Shown: in pieces, positions 11,031-22,059 of the stretch
Position numbering within the stretch: the first letter of the stretch is position 1
Layout: the number at the start of each line of letters is the position of its first letter
Assembly (NCBI GenBank): GCA_034008185.1
Contig: CM067109.1
Span: 868,001 to 932,000, forward strand
DNA: 64,000 bases
Direction: 5' to 3'
Origin: Gorsachius magnificus
Taxonomy: Eukaryota; Chordata; Aves; Pelecaniformes; Ardeidae
Notes under the pieces: generated by a model
What the model was told of the DNA's origin: nothing
Seen by the model: only the letters and a program-made list of their open reading frames with translations
Database searches by the model: none
Translations under genes and position numbers: made by a program

Positions 11031-12360
11031 GGAAGAGCAGCCTTTGCGGCTTAACCGCGTCCGAGCGCTCAGTTCCGCGCCCCAGGGACGGGGCTGCAGT
11101 TCTGTACATTTTCCCTTACCTTCGCTCACCCTTTTTTTAGGTGGTGATCTCCCAGACACCGCCTGGGGTGGCTGTGGCCTCGAGGCGGGAGAGGTCCAGA
11201 GCGGTGACGCGAGGGCGGGAGCGGTGACGTGAGGGCGGGAGCGGCGAGGAAACCCGGGTGCCCCGCGTGGCCCTGGATGCAGCAGCTCCCGGCGGGGGGC
11301 TGTCCTGAGGGGTGCCCTGGCCCCGGCAGCAGCCTCCTGGCCCCCGCGTCCCCCCGTCTTGGCGGTGCTCCCCCCGCCCCACGCCCCCTCCGTGGGAAGG
11401 AGCCTCAGAGCTGGAGGGGAGTTCACGGCTGAGCCCAAACTAACGCGGCTTAAGAGACTCAAAGGCCTGGGCTCTCCCCTTCGGTGGGAGATTAGAGCGC
11501 ATCGCTCCTCCAAATTCGCCCCAGAAGTAGCGAACTTCTTTAATCTCGTTCAGGGCCTTGTTATCCTCTTTTCCGAGACTCATCCCATTGAAGGCGAAGC
11601 GTCTCCGGACGTTTCCCAGCGCCGCCCCCCCCCCCAGGCGGGGGTTACCCCCCTGGGAGCAGCGGGGTGCCCGCACGGGCAGCTCCCCCCACAGGGATCT
11701 GGCACCGAGCTCCCCCGTGGGCGCAGGCGGGCGCCGGGGGGAAGGCGGCCACCACCTACGGGCGGCAAATCCCCCGCAGCCGGGGCCTCGCCTTGAGTTT
11801 TGGTGCCGTCGTTTACCCAGTGTGAGTGCAGGGACAAGTGCTCGCTATTGCTGTGTGGGATTTATTGAGGAATATTTTAGCGTGGCCACTGCCGGCGCTC
11901 CGAGCCCCGAAGTTGGGATGGGTGGGTGAGCCGGCCCTCGCCCGCGGCTGGGCTCGGTGGGCAGCCTGCCCGACCTCTTCCCGACTCAGGATCCGCTTGG
12001 ATGGGAACCATCTGAGGCCACGCTCACCCCCTACGATCCCAGTGTCGAACATCAGGACGCTTCAGCAATTGGCCCCGAGTTTCAGAAAGCGCTGAAGCCC
12101 AGCGCGGGAACTCGCTGCGTTCCTTTTCCCCTTCATCCTGAAAAACTTAGTGAGCGTTCCGCGTAGAATGCTCGCTCCTCTTCAGCATCACCTTCCGGAC
12201 GCGGGAATCCGGTCTCGGTGCTCTCCAGCCCTCGCTCGCCCTGAGCGGCGGCGGCAGGCAGCTCCGCTGAATTTAACTTAAATTTGCCTCCCACCGAGGA
12301 AGACTCCGGGCGGCACCGGCGCGGCTCTGGCTCCAGCGGGAGCCCGTGAAGAAAAGGGCT
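11030..12360. other. GC-rich, CpG-dense sequence
   Basis: This is one of the most GC-rich stretches. It includes a 20-bp unit repeated about 2.3 times at 11200-11260 ('AGCGGTGACGCGAGGGCGGG'). Open frames overlap on both strands and look compositional. It could contain an orphan CpG island; I see no core promoter or exon. Confidence 0.35.
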
Positions 12361-13140
12361 GGAAATTTTGAAACTGAAAATTAACGCACTCAAGATAGAA
12401 AGAAATTGCAAATTTTTAACTGTGATCCGTCCTTACCATTGAGGTAACGAGGTGCTGGATTTTCTCCTCTATCCTTTAAACTGCGATGACGTCCCAGAGC
12501 TCAGAGGGAAGCCACGCTGCGCGGCTGGGCAGCTGCCTGCAGTGCTCACCTTCAGGGACCTGATCTTATTAATTTTTCCAGCGATCCAGCATTTCCTATG
12601 GATAACAGACAAGGCAGACGGTTAATTCCCTTCCCTTTCTTCCTTATTTTTTTTTTTTTTTTGTAGAGGAAGAGCTGAAGAACAAAGTGGGGAGGAAAGG
12701 GAAGGTGCAGCAGGACAGACTTCCATGTAGATGTATTTAGAGCATCGCGGGGTAGGTTCCTCCCATCCTCTGCAAAGCCACAGAGCGTTTCGAAAGCACC
12801 CACGCATCCAAACGGGAATGTCGTGGTTTCGTACCTCGCTTCCATGGATCTCTAATTCTGCCACGATCCAAGGAAAAATACCAATGGGAATAAAACAGGG
12901 AACTGGATGTGCCACAGACACTCTTCAAGCGGGTGGCTTGGCGAGTGAGAGGGGGAAATGAAGCACTTAAATCTCTCATCAGATGTTCTGAAAATTATTT
13001 CAGCTGCTAAAAATGCTAAACAAATTTTTATTTCAAAGGATATGTTCCAAAATCTTCCCCTTTGATAATTGCTGTTTTTTAAAACCATCTGTCATATATT
13101 TCATTCCCATCTCCGAGGGCCAATGCTCCCCTCCCCAAGC
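12360..13140. other. Mixed AT-rich sequence with homopolymers
   Basis: AT-rich patches lie at 12360-12440 and 12960-13110. A poly-T run of about 17 bases lies at about 12646-12662. It contains no recognisable gene or repeat family. The patches could be weak regulatory islands but lack a dense motif cluster. Confidence 0.3.
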
Positions 13141-13176
13141 GGCTGGGGGTGGGGGGGGGGGGGGCAGCCCCCCCAG
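13141..13176. repeat. G-run followed by C-run (self-complementary, G-quadruplex-prone)
   Basis: A G-tract interrupted once by T is followed after two bases by a seven-base C-tract. The two tracts can pair as a hairpin, or the G side can form a quadruplex. Such runs are often mis-sized in assemblies. Confidence 0.7.
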
Positions 13177-13807
13177 GTGAGGCTCCGGACCCCTGGCCCC
13201 AGCCCCCCGCTGCGGTTGCCAGTCGCAGGTGGCAGGGCTTGGGGACAGGGGCTCGGCATCGGGCGGGCGCCCTTCCTGCTGCTTGCCGTATCTTGCTCTG
13301 CGGTTCTGCACTTGTGAACTTTTTTCTTTTTTACTGATTTTTACCATATTATTACCCACATTTAACCTGCCCTCCAAGCCTTTCAAAATCCTTTGAGGCT
13401 GCATCCTTTGGCCCTTAAATTATTTTCCCTTACTGGGAATCTCACTCAAAATGCTGGGCTTTTTTTCTTTTTTTTTTTTTTTTCCCTGCTTTTTTTCTTG
13501 GAAGTTCCTTCAGTCACAAAACAGCTAAAAAAAGCACCAGTCTGCCTGGCTGGGCTGGCGAGGCGGAACTGGGAACTCGCTGCTTTCTGCGGTGCTTTTG
13601 GCTTCTCCTTCCCTTTGTCTGCCCAGCGACACCCCCTCGCAACGCTGGCGGCGGGGACGCGGCCTCGTGGCCCGGGTTCACCCCATGCGAAGACCAAAGA
13701 GGCAAAGGGTGCTCTCCAGTGGGACGGGGGAGCACCCAGGGGCCGGGCGCCTTGGCCCCCCCCCCCGGCTGGGGGGGCCGGGGGGCCGGTTCCTCTGCCC
13801 CCTTTTT
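13177..13807. other. GC-rich sequence with a poly-T/C tract
   Basis: A T-rich tract lies at about 13460-13500, with C-runs and G-runs near 13760-13785. The rest is GC-rich and unremarkable. Frames over this region are low-complexity. Confidence 0.35.
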
Positions 13808-13992
13808 TAACCCCCCCTAACGTTTGGTTGGCAAAGCCCTTTAAGATCAAGCCCAAGCGTTCCCCTACCCCTGCCATCCCACCCCCAAACCCTGGCCCTC
13901 AGCACCGCCTCTGCCCGGCTGTTAAATCCCCCCAGGGCTGGGGACTCGACCCCTTCCCTGGGCAGCCCCTTCCAGGGCCTGACAATTCTGAT
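13808..13992 (-). mobile_element. Diverged CR1 LINE 3' fragment
   Basis: The CR1 end is readable through substitutions: 'TTTGGTTGGCAAAGCCCTTT', 'AAGATCAAGCCCAAGC', 'CTGCCATCCCACCCCCAAAC' and 'CTGGGCAGCCCCTTCCAGGG'. It lacks the tail repeat, and a stretch of the TCGAGTCCAACC block is degraded. It is older than the copies at 29716 and 30741. Confidence 0.82.
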
Positions 13993-14620
13993 AAATAAAT
14001 ATTCTGATAAAACTGTCAAACAGCAAAAAGCAGGCAGGGCCCTCAGCGGCCGTGCCAGGGCATCGCCCCGGCAGGAGGGAGAGGGCGAAGGCTTTCGGCG
14101 GCGCCTTTCCCCCGCGCCGCTGGGTTTCCAAGAGCGCCGCTTTGGGGGAGACGCCGTTTTTCTGGATTTCACCCCAAAACGCCAGGCTGGAGGGGCCACT
14201 CTGGTGGGGCGGGCAGCACAGCAGCGGTTTCCCAGTCATGTGCCCACGGCGGGACGGGGCGGCTGGCGGTGCCACGGCGGCCAGGCTGGGCTGCACGGGA
14301 TCCCCACGGTGACAGGGCGGAACCGTCAGCGATGGCGACTGCCGCTGGCAGATCGCCGCACGCTTGGACGGGCTGGGTTTCTTCTTTTTCTTTCCCCCCC
14401 CCGCCCCCCGAAACAAGATTGTGCGAAGGTTTCAGATTTGCAAAACGCTTCCAATTTGGTGAGGTTGTTGGAAAAATATTTGCTTCCAAATCAGTGTGCA
14501 GTGCAAAGCAGGAGGGCTCGCCGCCCGGCGCTTCGCATGACATGCTCTGCTAAGGAATGAGGAGCGCGGCTGCGGCAGCCTTCTCCCACCGCTGGGGAAG
14601 CTGGGGGCTCTCCGTGGAAA
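13993..14620. other. GC-rich single-copy sequence
   Basis: GC-rich with many overlapping short frames on both strands and a C-run near 14395-14410. Nothing is recognisable. Confidence 0.35.
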
Positions 14621-14880
14621 ACAGGATGTTATTGCCTGACTTCATTTTCTTAGGGGGTTAGGATTTCAAATATCACTCGAAAATACCAAAGCTTGTGCTA
14701 TTCATTGACAGCTTGATAGCCCACACTGTGATTTGTAATACTTTGGTGAACATCTTGAAATACTTATGTCGCGGCTGAGGTAAGGTTTGAAAAAAACAGT
14801 TGCTTGTTTTGTTACACTTTTTAAAATGCTCTGATTTCTCCTAATATTAGCATATTGCTAACCCAAACAGCGCTTGTGCT
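14620..14880. promoter_or_regulatory. AT-rich island with a 15-bp palindrome
   Basis: AT-rich DNA with a perfect inverted repeat TTAGCA-TAT-TGCTAA at 14847-14861, plus ATTGACAGCTTGAT near 14700. The palindrome could bind a dimeric factor. No coding frame of note. Regulatory role inferred. Confidence 0.33.
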
Positions 14881-16259
14881 CAGCTGTGCTTTTCCCCGTG
14901 CCGCTCGGTGCCCCGGCCCCTCTCCCCCCCGGGACAGCAGGATGCGACCCTGGGTGCCCAGGCTCAAAGCCCTGCCATCCGCGGGCTCGTGCTTCTCTCG
15001 CCTTTCCCAAAAAACCAAGCGTAGGATCAACCGAGAGCAAGGCACAAATGCCTGGGGAAGGAGTGCAAGCACCACGGCAGACAAGAGCAGGGCTGGGCTC
15101 AGCGGGCAGCGGGGCCAGGGCTTTTTGGCAGGATGCTGGTCCCTGGCCGCCGCTGGTTCCTGCCGCGGGGTTTCCTCCGCGCCGGCCTGCGGTGGTGACG
15201 CTGCCGGGGCTTGGCTGTGGCGGAGCTCGGCCCCGCCATCGTCCCCGACCTAGCAGAGGGCACCGGGGCGCTCCCGGCTGGGCGCTTACACCCCAAAGCG
15301 GCTGGCAGAAGCGGAGGTGGTGCCGTAGGAGGGAGCGGGCTTATTGTTGTTCTGGGCTCCGACACATCTTGCTGAGGTCCTTGAGCTTTTTTCCTAAGTT
15401 AGACCGCTGAAATCAGATGATCCTAAGGGTCTCTTTTGACATTATAGCAACATTTTAAATGGGCTTGTAGGGGAATACGCGCGCGAGATAAAAAGCCAGG
15501 TTACCATGGCACGCGCTGAAGCCATCTGAGTGCTTTGGTGGTGGCGGGTGCTGGAGGAGCCCCAGACCCAGCCAGTCGTGAGCTGTGGGCTGCTGCCTGT
15601 TAGCTCACCCCCGGTGCCGGGGAGCACACCCTGCACCCCTCCAGCATGGAAGTGCTTAGTGGCAAGGCTGGACGTGGCCGTCCCACGGGGAGAAAGTTGT
15701 CACGTTACCCATCTCTTCCCCAAACCACCGTGGGGTGCACAGCGTGCGTGATGCATCCAGGAAAGGGAACGGCTTCGGGGCGTCCCCGTGCGTCCCCCTC
15801 GGGTGCCCCCTGGCCCCTCGCTCATGGGCTGTAGGCTCAGCCTGGTCCCCAGCAGAGGTGTCTGTCACTTTGCAGCAGCTCTCTGAGGTCCACATGGGCT
15901 CTGCTGGGGGTCCCAAGGGTCTTTGGTGTCCTCCTGCCCCACGGGGCTTCTGCGCATCCTCCTGCGCGCCTGGCACAGCAGAGCAACCGCCAGCGGTCGC
16001 TGCCCACCCTGTGCTGCTCACGGTGGGATTTAATGGGCAGTTGGTACCCCCTGGGGAGGTGACCCTGCAGGAAAGCTCCCCGGCATGGGCATGGGGGGGG
16101 GGGTTGTGTTGGGCCATGCTGGGCTGGCCCGAGCAGCGGGTGGGGAGCCACTTCTGCTTCAGCAAGGCTCCAGCCACGGGCACGAGCCAGGGCAGGTGGT
16201 GGTGGGTGGGTAGACGAGGTGCTCATGGGCAGCCGAGGTGCTTAGAGACGGGGTTTATA
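14880..16259. other. GC-rich single-copy sequence
   Basis: GC-rich DNA with frames of 130-178 codons on both strands over the same bases and no recognisable domain. A G-run of about 10 bases lies near 16096-16105. No repeat family or RNA gene is seen. Confidence 0.38.
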
Positions 16260-16490
16260 GAGTCATAGAATCATAGAATCACTTTGGTTGGAAAAGACCT
16301 TAAGATCATCAAGTCCAACCGTTAACCTAACCCTGCCATCCCACCACTAAACCCTGTCCCTCAGCACCTCATCTATCCTTCTCTTAAATCCCCCCAGGGA
16401 TGAGGACTCCACCACCTCCCTGGGCAGCCCATTCCAGAGCCTGACAACCCTCTCGGTGAAGAAGTTTTTCCTAATGTCAGCCTAAACCTG
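16260..16490 (-). mobile_element. CR1 LINE 3' fragment (minus-strand half of a head-to-head pair)
   Basis: A clear CR1 end with the TCATAGAATCATAGAATCAC tail, 'GGTTGGAAAAGACCTTAAG', 'ATCATCAAGTCCAACCG', 'CCACCACTAAACCCTGTCCC', and on to 'GAAGAAGTTTTTCCTAATG'. It is 5'-truncated at about 16490, exactly where a plus-strand CR1 end begins. Together they form an inverted pair. Confidence 0.93.
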
Positions 16491-16577
16491 GTGGGGTGGC
16501 AGGGTTAGGGGAACGTTTGGGCAGGGGGATCTGAAAGGGCTTTTCCAACCTCAACGATTCCATGATTCTATAACTTT
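16491..16577 (+). mobile_element. CR1 LINE 3' terminal fragment (plus-strand half of the pair)
   Basis: 'GTGGGGTGGCAGGGTTAGG', then a degraded 'GATCTGAAAGGGCTTTTCC', then 'AACCTCAACGATTCCATGATT'. This is the same terminal block as the preceding copy but on the opposite strand, so the two 3' ends point outward. This could be two insertions or one insertion with internal inversion during target-primed reverse transcription. Confidence 0.88.
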
Positions 16578-19231
16578 CACACGCCCCAGGCACAGGTTGA
16601 GGTCTGGGGTGGGGGTCCATTGCTGCTGGGAGTTTCTAAAGGAAAGGAGTTCCTTCTACCAAGGGCTAATGGTCAAACTCTTGCAGATACGTTGCTTGTG
16701 TAAGAAATTCAACAGTGGCGAGGGCCGTTCCTGGTCTCTGCCCACCGGCGGCAGCGGCAGCAGCCGTCCCCAGTCCCGTCCCGGGTGCCGGGCTGCTGCC
16801 CTGGGCACTCAGCTCAGCCCCGCAGGCCCCAAACCCGATGCTGTTCTCAAACCAGAACCAACCCCTTTCCCTTCAACTGGGGCTAAATCTCATGTTTTAA
16901 GTGGGAACGAACATGCCCTGTGCAAGAGGGGGTGCGTTTAATTGGGGCGTGCGGTGACGGAGGGCCAGGACCGGCAAAGCCCATCCCGGCCCCGCGGCGG
17001 CACCCCGGGGGCGCCTGCAGAGACGCCGTGCATGTGAATGTCTCGCTGGCTCCCCGGTGCCAGCAGTTGCAGCTCATCTGTTGGCAGCCGGCAATGTGCT
17101 GAGAAAATGTATCTGTTGGATTAAAAAAAAGGCTATAGGGTGACCAGATGTTCTGGGCACCAAACCAAAACAGTCGGAGGGAGGGGGAGCAAGATGTCTC
17201 TTCTAAAAATCGCATTAAGTTCTGGGGTTGCCTTTTCTTCCTGCAAAGAGCTCAGTCCTTCAGGGCACGCTGAGTAGCCTGGAGGCTGCAGAAGGCATCT
17301 TGCTCAGAGATGGGATGTTTATGCCTCTCTCGCTCCGCCTGACCTGTGGCAATAAGCTGTGCTTATATTAAGCCTGCTCTTGCACTGGGCATCGGCCTCT
17401 CCTTAAGGGACAGGGACACTCATGGCAGCCCTAAAAGCCTGGAGAGCCACAGATGGTGGGACGGCAGCAATGCTGGTGGATGTTTTTATGGGTACGTTCA
17501 CTAAGAGCTCTACAAGGGTGCTTAATACTGGTGGGGGGACTGAACTTGGAGTCCGAGGCGATCGCACGTAGAGCGCTTTTGCCCAGTTTCCCTCCTGTCC
17601 TGGTTGAAGGTGCCCTTGGGGGGCAGGAACATCCCCCCTCAGTCCCCAGTTCCTCTTGCTCCCCGAGTTCATGGGCACTTCTAATCTATGTGACCAGAGC
17701 CAGGGCTGAGCTAGGCTTTACCCTCGTACAGGGTTTAACCTCAGTAGCTAATTGCTCAGATTTAACCTCGGTACATTATGTGGCTTTGGGGGGGGTGGGG
17801 GGGGCAGCCCGGTGGCTCCTGGAGACCCGAACCAGGAGGAGAGCAACTGTGCTCTTGGACTGGCCATGTCTTCAGAGTGAGACCCTGGGATATTACAGAG
17901 GGAGGGGAGAAGACTTGGTCCTCTGGAAGCATTGCTGCAGATTTAGGGGAAAAAAAGGAAGTTTTCTTACATCTTCCTCTCCCTTCAGACGCTGCACGAA
18001 GGGCAGGATGAACATCAGCAGGACAAGTCCTCACCAGTTTCTCCAGTTCGTTCCCAGCCCAGCTCCTATGCTTTGCATGTCTCCTTCCTTCTCTCTCCCC
18101 TTCCCAAGTCATCTGGAGTTTTGCTGCTTCTGTGCACGTTTCCACCCATTCTTCTCAAACCATATGCCCGGGTTGGTTTGCAAGAATGGAGCCTTGCATG
18201 ACTCCTGGAATAACAGCAAGACCCATAGCAGGAGCAAATTCAGCTGGGAAATGCATAGTTCCCCCTTAAGATGAATGCAAATCAGGGAGCCTGAAGAACA
18301 CTGTGAAATCAAGTGAAGTTAAGTCCTGGAAACTATTACCTCCTGCTGGTAGTTTAGGACTGTACAAGAGCCAAGTCCACAGACATCAAAGTATTTACAA
18401 ACTAAAATAAAGTCAGCTCTCATGGTGCTGTAGGAAATGGGATGGGCTGATGGAGACCCAATGTGGGTTTCTTCAAAAAAGGGGAAAATTAATATGGGAA
18501 GGAATCTTATCATTCGAAATTGCTGCATGCAGCTGACACTAAATCTCAGCGGTGGTTAATGACCCTTTAAACCAGTATCAGCACTCGAGTCTCTTCACTT
18601 TTCTTTCCTGCATGAGCATGTGAGCAGCTGAAGAGCTACTGCAACCACGCCAGCCCTTTGGGGTGGTTGGTGGGCGGGGGACAGAGCGTGGCCGCGTTTG
18701 CCCCCACGGCCAGAGGCACCGCCGGTGCACACCACCGGGGTACGGGTCCAGGGCAGGCGGGATGAAGCATCCTTCGGAGGGACCCAGGTCTTTCTGATGA
18801 CTGCAAACTCTACCCCAGCCAAAACCAGTGCACCAGGCTAAACCGGAGACCAGCCTTTGGGCGGCTGAAATTAGGTCAGATGAAATCCTCCTTCATTCTT
18901 TTCTTTATTAGTATCAAACAAGAAACTTCAGAGTGAAAAGCTTTTAGCTGTAAATAACTCAGCTGTTCAACTGGCAATTTCTTCTTGTGAAAACAAAGTC
19001 TATTTCTATCGCCTCTTTTTAACAGCCTTTGGAAATTACATTTTTTAAAATAACATCTTTGAGGAAACCATACTCTTAAAACATTACCCCCTTCCTGACT
19101 TTTGGCTACCTTCAAGCTGAGCGAAACAGTGACTCAAGAGGATGGCGGGACAGTGGAAAACCAGTCTGGATAGGCCAGACAGAGTTGTATGGAAGCGGTG
19201 ATGGGGAAGTGGGATTAAGTCCTTCACCCGC
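16578..19231. other. Single-copy sequence, no gene recognised
   Basis: Mostly moderate GC. A plus-strand frame of 273 codons (17453-18274) has no domain, and a competing minus frame covers part of it. A G-run lies at about 17790-17803. An AT-rich patch lies at 18880-19090 (TTATTAGTATCAAAC, TTTTTTAAAATAAC). I see no repeat family and no convincing exon. Confidence 0.35.
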
Positions 19232-19339
19232 TCATCCACCTGTTGAAATGGAGCTCTTCTGAGCAACTCATCCACCCGTTGAAATGGAGCTCTTCTGAGC
19301 AACTCATCCACCCGTTGAAATGGAGCTCTTCCGAGCAAT
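19232..19339. repeat. Three tandem copies of a 36-bp unit
   Basis: Units at 19232-19267, 19268-19303 and 19304-19339, with one difference between the first two and two in the third. The unit begins TCATCCACC and contains GAAATGGAGCTCTTC. Because 36 is divisible by three, the unit reads as a 12-residue repeat on either strand (for example APFQRVDELLRR on the minus strand). No start, domain or splice context supports coding, so it is called a minisatellite. Confidence 0.9.
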
Positions 19340-20480
19340 TCCCAACATGGCCTCTGCCTTGCTGGCAGGCTACTGCAAGCTGGGGTAGGAGGACGTGCCC
19401 GTATCCCTCATGTCTGGACGTGGTGGTTGGAGAGGCCAAAGGGAAGTTCACACTTAAAGGTTTTCAAAACCCCGTTTACCAACATCTTTAAATACCAATA
19501 CACAAAATTCCTGAATCCTGCCCCGCACAAAGGCATTAGGTGACAGGAATACCGGAGAGAGAACCCTGGGCTACCTAAATGGACGGCAGTCACTAGAAAT
19601 GAGCAATTGTTTTCTAGAATTTCCATGCAGGAGAGACCAGCCCCCTACCACACAGGGAAATGAATATGCATACACAAATGCATCTATGCAAATGTTGATA
19701 CCCACCAGTCCCTCCAGCCCAAGTCCAAGACAAAATCCCCATCCCCTTCCCTTACACCAAACCAGGAGGGGAAAATCCGCTCACAGCGCTGAGCAGCCCC
19801 GCCAGCTCTACAGAAAGACCACAGAAACGATTACAAACCTCGGCAGTGCTGGTTGCAGGGACATTATCCACAAAGCATGTAATCCTATCCAAACCTTCCG
19901 ACAACAGTTTCACAGTACGCCAGAATTTTTTTAGGATATTTTCTATTTTCATCCCGTGATCCCATGTAATACATAGTCTTGGCATTTCTTATCACTTCCA
20001 ACCATGCATTTCTCAATTTTTTTTATGTTTGTTCCAAATTTCAGTGCTGTGCATCCTTTTTGCCTTAGACCAAAAGCATATCACACATTCTCATCATTTT
20101 AATTAAACTAGGGCCAATCCAGGGCAAATGTTTGATTTTGACTCAAAAGGTGCATGCAAATCACAAATTCCATTTGATTCAGAATGGAAAAGGCTCCCTG
20201 CTACAGCCTTACTGTATACAGAATTAAGCAGTCTGCCAAATTCGTGGCTGCGCATCGCTTTAAAAAGTGTCTGTGGTTTTGAAATTAAGAAATGAATTCA
20301 TACATTAAGCGTAAGTTGTGCGTGCATTGTTTTCAAGATCCGCCGCGGATGCTGCAGAATGAAACGCCGATCTCTTCACTTGCGGCAAGCGCCATTTAAA
20401 TTTATCAACTCTCAACAAGCAAAGCCTTCAGTGTGGGTACCAACTGCAATTTGCATTAAATGTCTACTGAAACAAAATTT
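19340..20480. other. Moderately AT-rich single-copy sequence
   Basis: From about 19960 to 20480 it is AT-rich, with TTTTTTTTATGTTTG, TTTTAATTAAAC near 20096-20107 and CATTAAATG near 20455. It may include a regulatory island, but the motif density is lower than in the clear ones. No gene or repeat family is recognised. Confidence 0.3.
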
Positions 20481-21929
20481 CCCAGCATGTGAATGATCTC
20501 AAAATGACTTCCTCTTGTAACAGCTTCCCATGAACAACCCTTCCAGTGCAGCTGCAGAAATGGCACCCGTGGAAGGTATGAACGTTGCCTCGAGCTGGAA
20601 AAGCGTGGTCCTGCGGGGGTGAAAAGGCTCCTGTCCCATGAAAATTTGCTATTTATATCTGGGCAAAGCTGGAACCGTTGACGATGTACTTGCGAAACAG
20701 CAAAGCTGCATCTCAGCAACAGCCCAGGGAGGAGGCACGGAGTTTGCAGCCCTGGCTTCCTCCTTCTCCCCTGATTTGTGAATGCGGCAGACCAAGGCTC
20801 AAGTGCCAGTGCAGCCCTGAACTTCGGCCCCCGCTGTCTCTGGTGAGGATATTTGCTCCAAGGTTCGTCTCGGATGTCATCTTCATCGTAAAACCCACCT
20901 CAGAGCTGCAAAATACATCACCTCGGTGTTTTTCCGATATGCCATGCACAGAGAAACTTCTCATTGGCTGTTGCCCGATGCTCGGTTCTTCCACCATCAG
21001 ATATCACTGGTTGGGTTGCAGCCACTGCCAGGTCTATGACTATGGAATAGGTCATGCTCTCTCTTTTCCTTTCTCATGGAAGCTCCAGGGCTTTGCTGGT
21101 AGAAGGGAAACGCCGTTGGCAAACAGGGGTCAGCAGGGGAAACGCCACCAGGAGGCAGGAGCCGGCAGGGGAAATGTTCTTCCAGCTTTGAGCTTGTCCA
21201 GAAGTCAAGAGCACTTTGAGTTGGCTTGAGCTGTCGGTGGCTTCATCACGTCGCCATGCTCACAAAGCAGCTGTTGACTTGCAAGTTTGAGCAGTAGCTG
21301 CTGAGCTGCGGGGCCCGTAACGGCGTGAGCTCTGACTGCACTTGGGACGTCGTGCTTCCTGAGCCCGCCTCCGAGCTGCGCAGGTGATGGCCTTTTTATT
21401 GCGTTGGCTGAGTGGCATCTCTGTTCCTGGTCTCCAAAGCCCTAAAGCTTGCTTGCCTACCTGTTCCTCGGCTCTGATCATCCTTGCTTTTCCTAATTAT
21501 TTCCCTGTCTTGCCTCCTTTTCTCAGAGCCCCTCAGTAAATTTTGCAATTTTGTGTTTTCAAATACAAGTCAAGTATGGGGGTGAGTCTCATGTGAAGAG
21601 GGGGCAGTTCTTGAAGCTGCCGCTCTTCCGATGAGTGTGGCAATCATCCCCGTTTCCTGATGGTGATCCGCTTGGATGCCCAGTCTCTCATCCTGGCAGA
21701 ACACCTCCTGATGGCTAGCTAAGAGCAAAGCCTTTCGCATGTCGATCCTGGTGGCTTATGGGCTCCCAAAAGCAGCCCAAGCTCTTGTAGGCATTGCTTA
21801 TGTGAGCAAATACTGCTCACCACTTATCATCTCCCACTACGAAAATGTCAATGGAAGCTGTGGAGCAGTCCGGGTTCTGGTGCATTGAGTCTCCTGTCCT
21901 GGCATCTGGATAAAAGCAGTAGCACCTAC
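20480..21929. other. Single-copy sequence of intermediate GC
   Basis: A plus-strand frame of 183 codons (20678-21229) is less biased in composition than most in the window but contains no domain I recognise and no clear flanking splice sites. Nothing else stands out. Confidence 0.3.
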
Positions 21930-22059
21930 CTGCCTTCAGTCTTTCTGTGCCGTACCTTCCGTTGCTGTTGTTTGGGAAGCTGCCGTTGAAGGTGAGCCTA
22001 GAGTCCGTGTTCCAGTCCAGCACCTCTAAGCTATCCAGCCCTGGATCCTGGGATGCCAT
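21930..22059 (-). CDS. Low-confidence candidate first coding exon, function unknown
   Basis: On the minus strand an ATG at 22059 sits in a strong Kozak setting (AAGATGG). The frame stays open for 43 codons plus one base and then meets a strong donor, CAG|GTAGGT, with the intron starting at 21929. The peptide starts MASQDPGLDSLEVLDWNTDS and contains two Asn-Gly-Ser/Asn-Asn-Ser-type motifs; its composition is not low-complexity. I do not recognise the protein. An upstream short frame precedes it, no second exon was found, and a plus-strand donor-like word (AAGGTGAGC) overlaps, so chance is quite possible. Confidence 0.13.

Noticed and set aside
17453..18274. Plus-strand 273-codon frame
   Set aside because: No domain and a competing minus-strand frame; no flanking gene structure.
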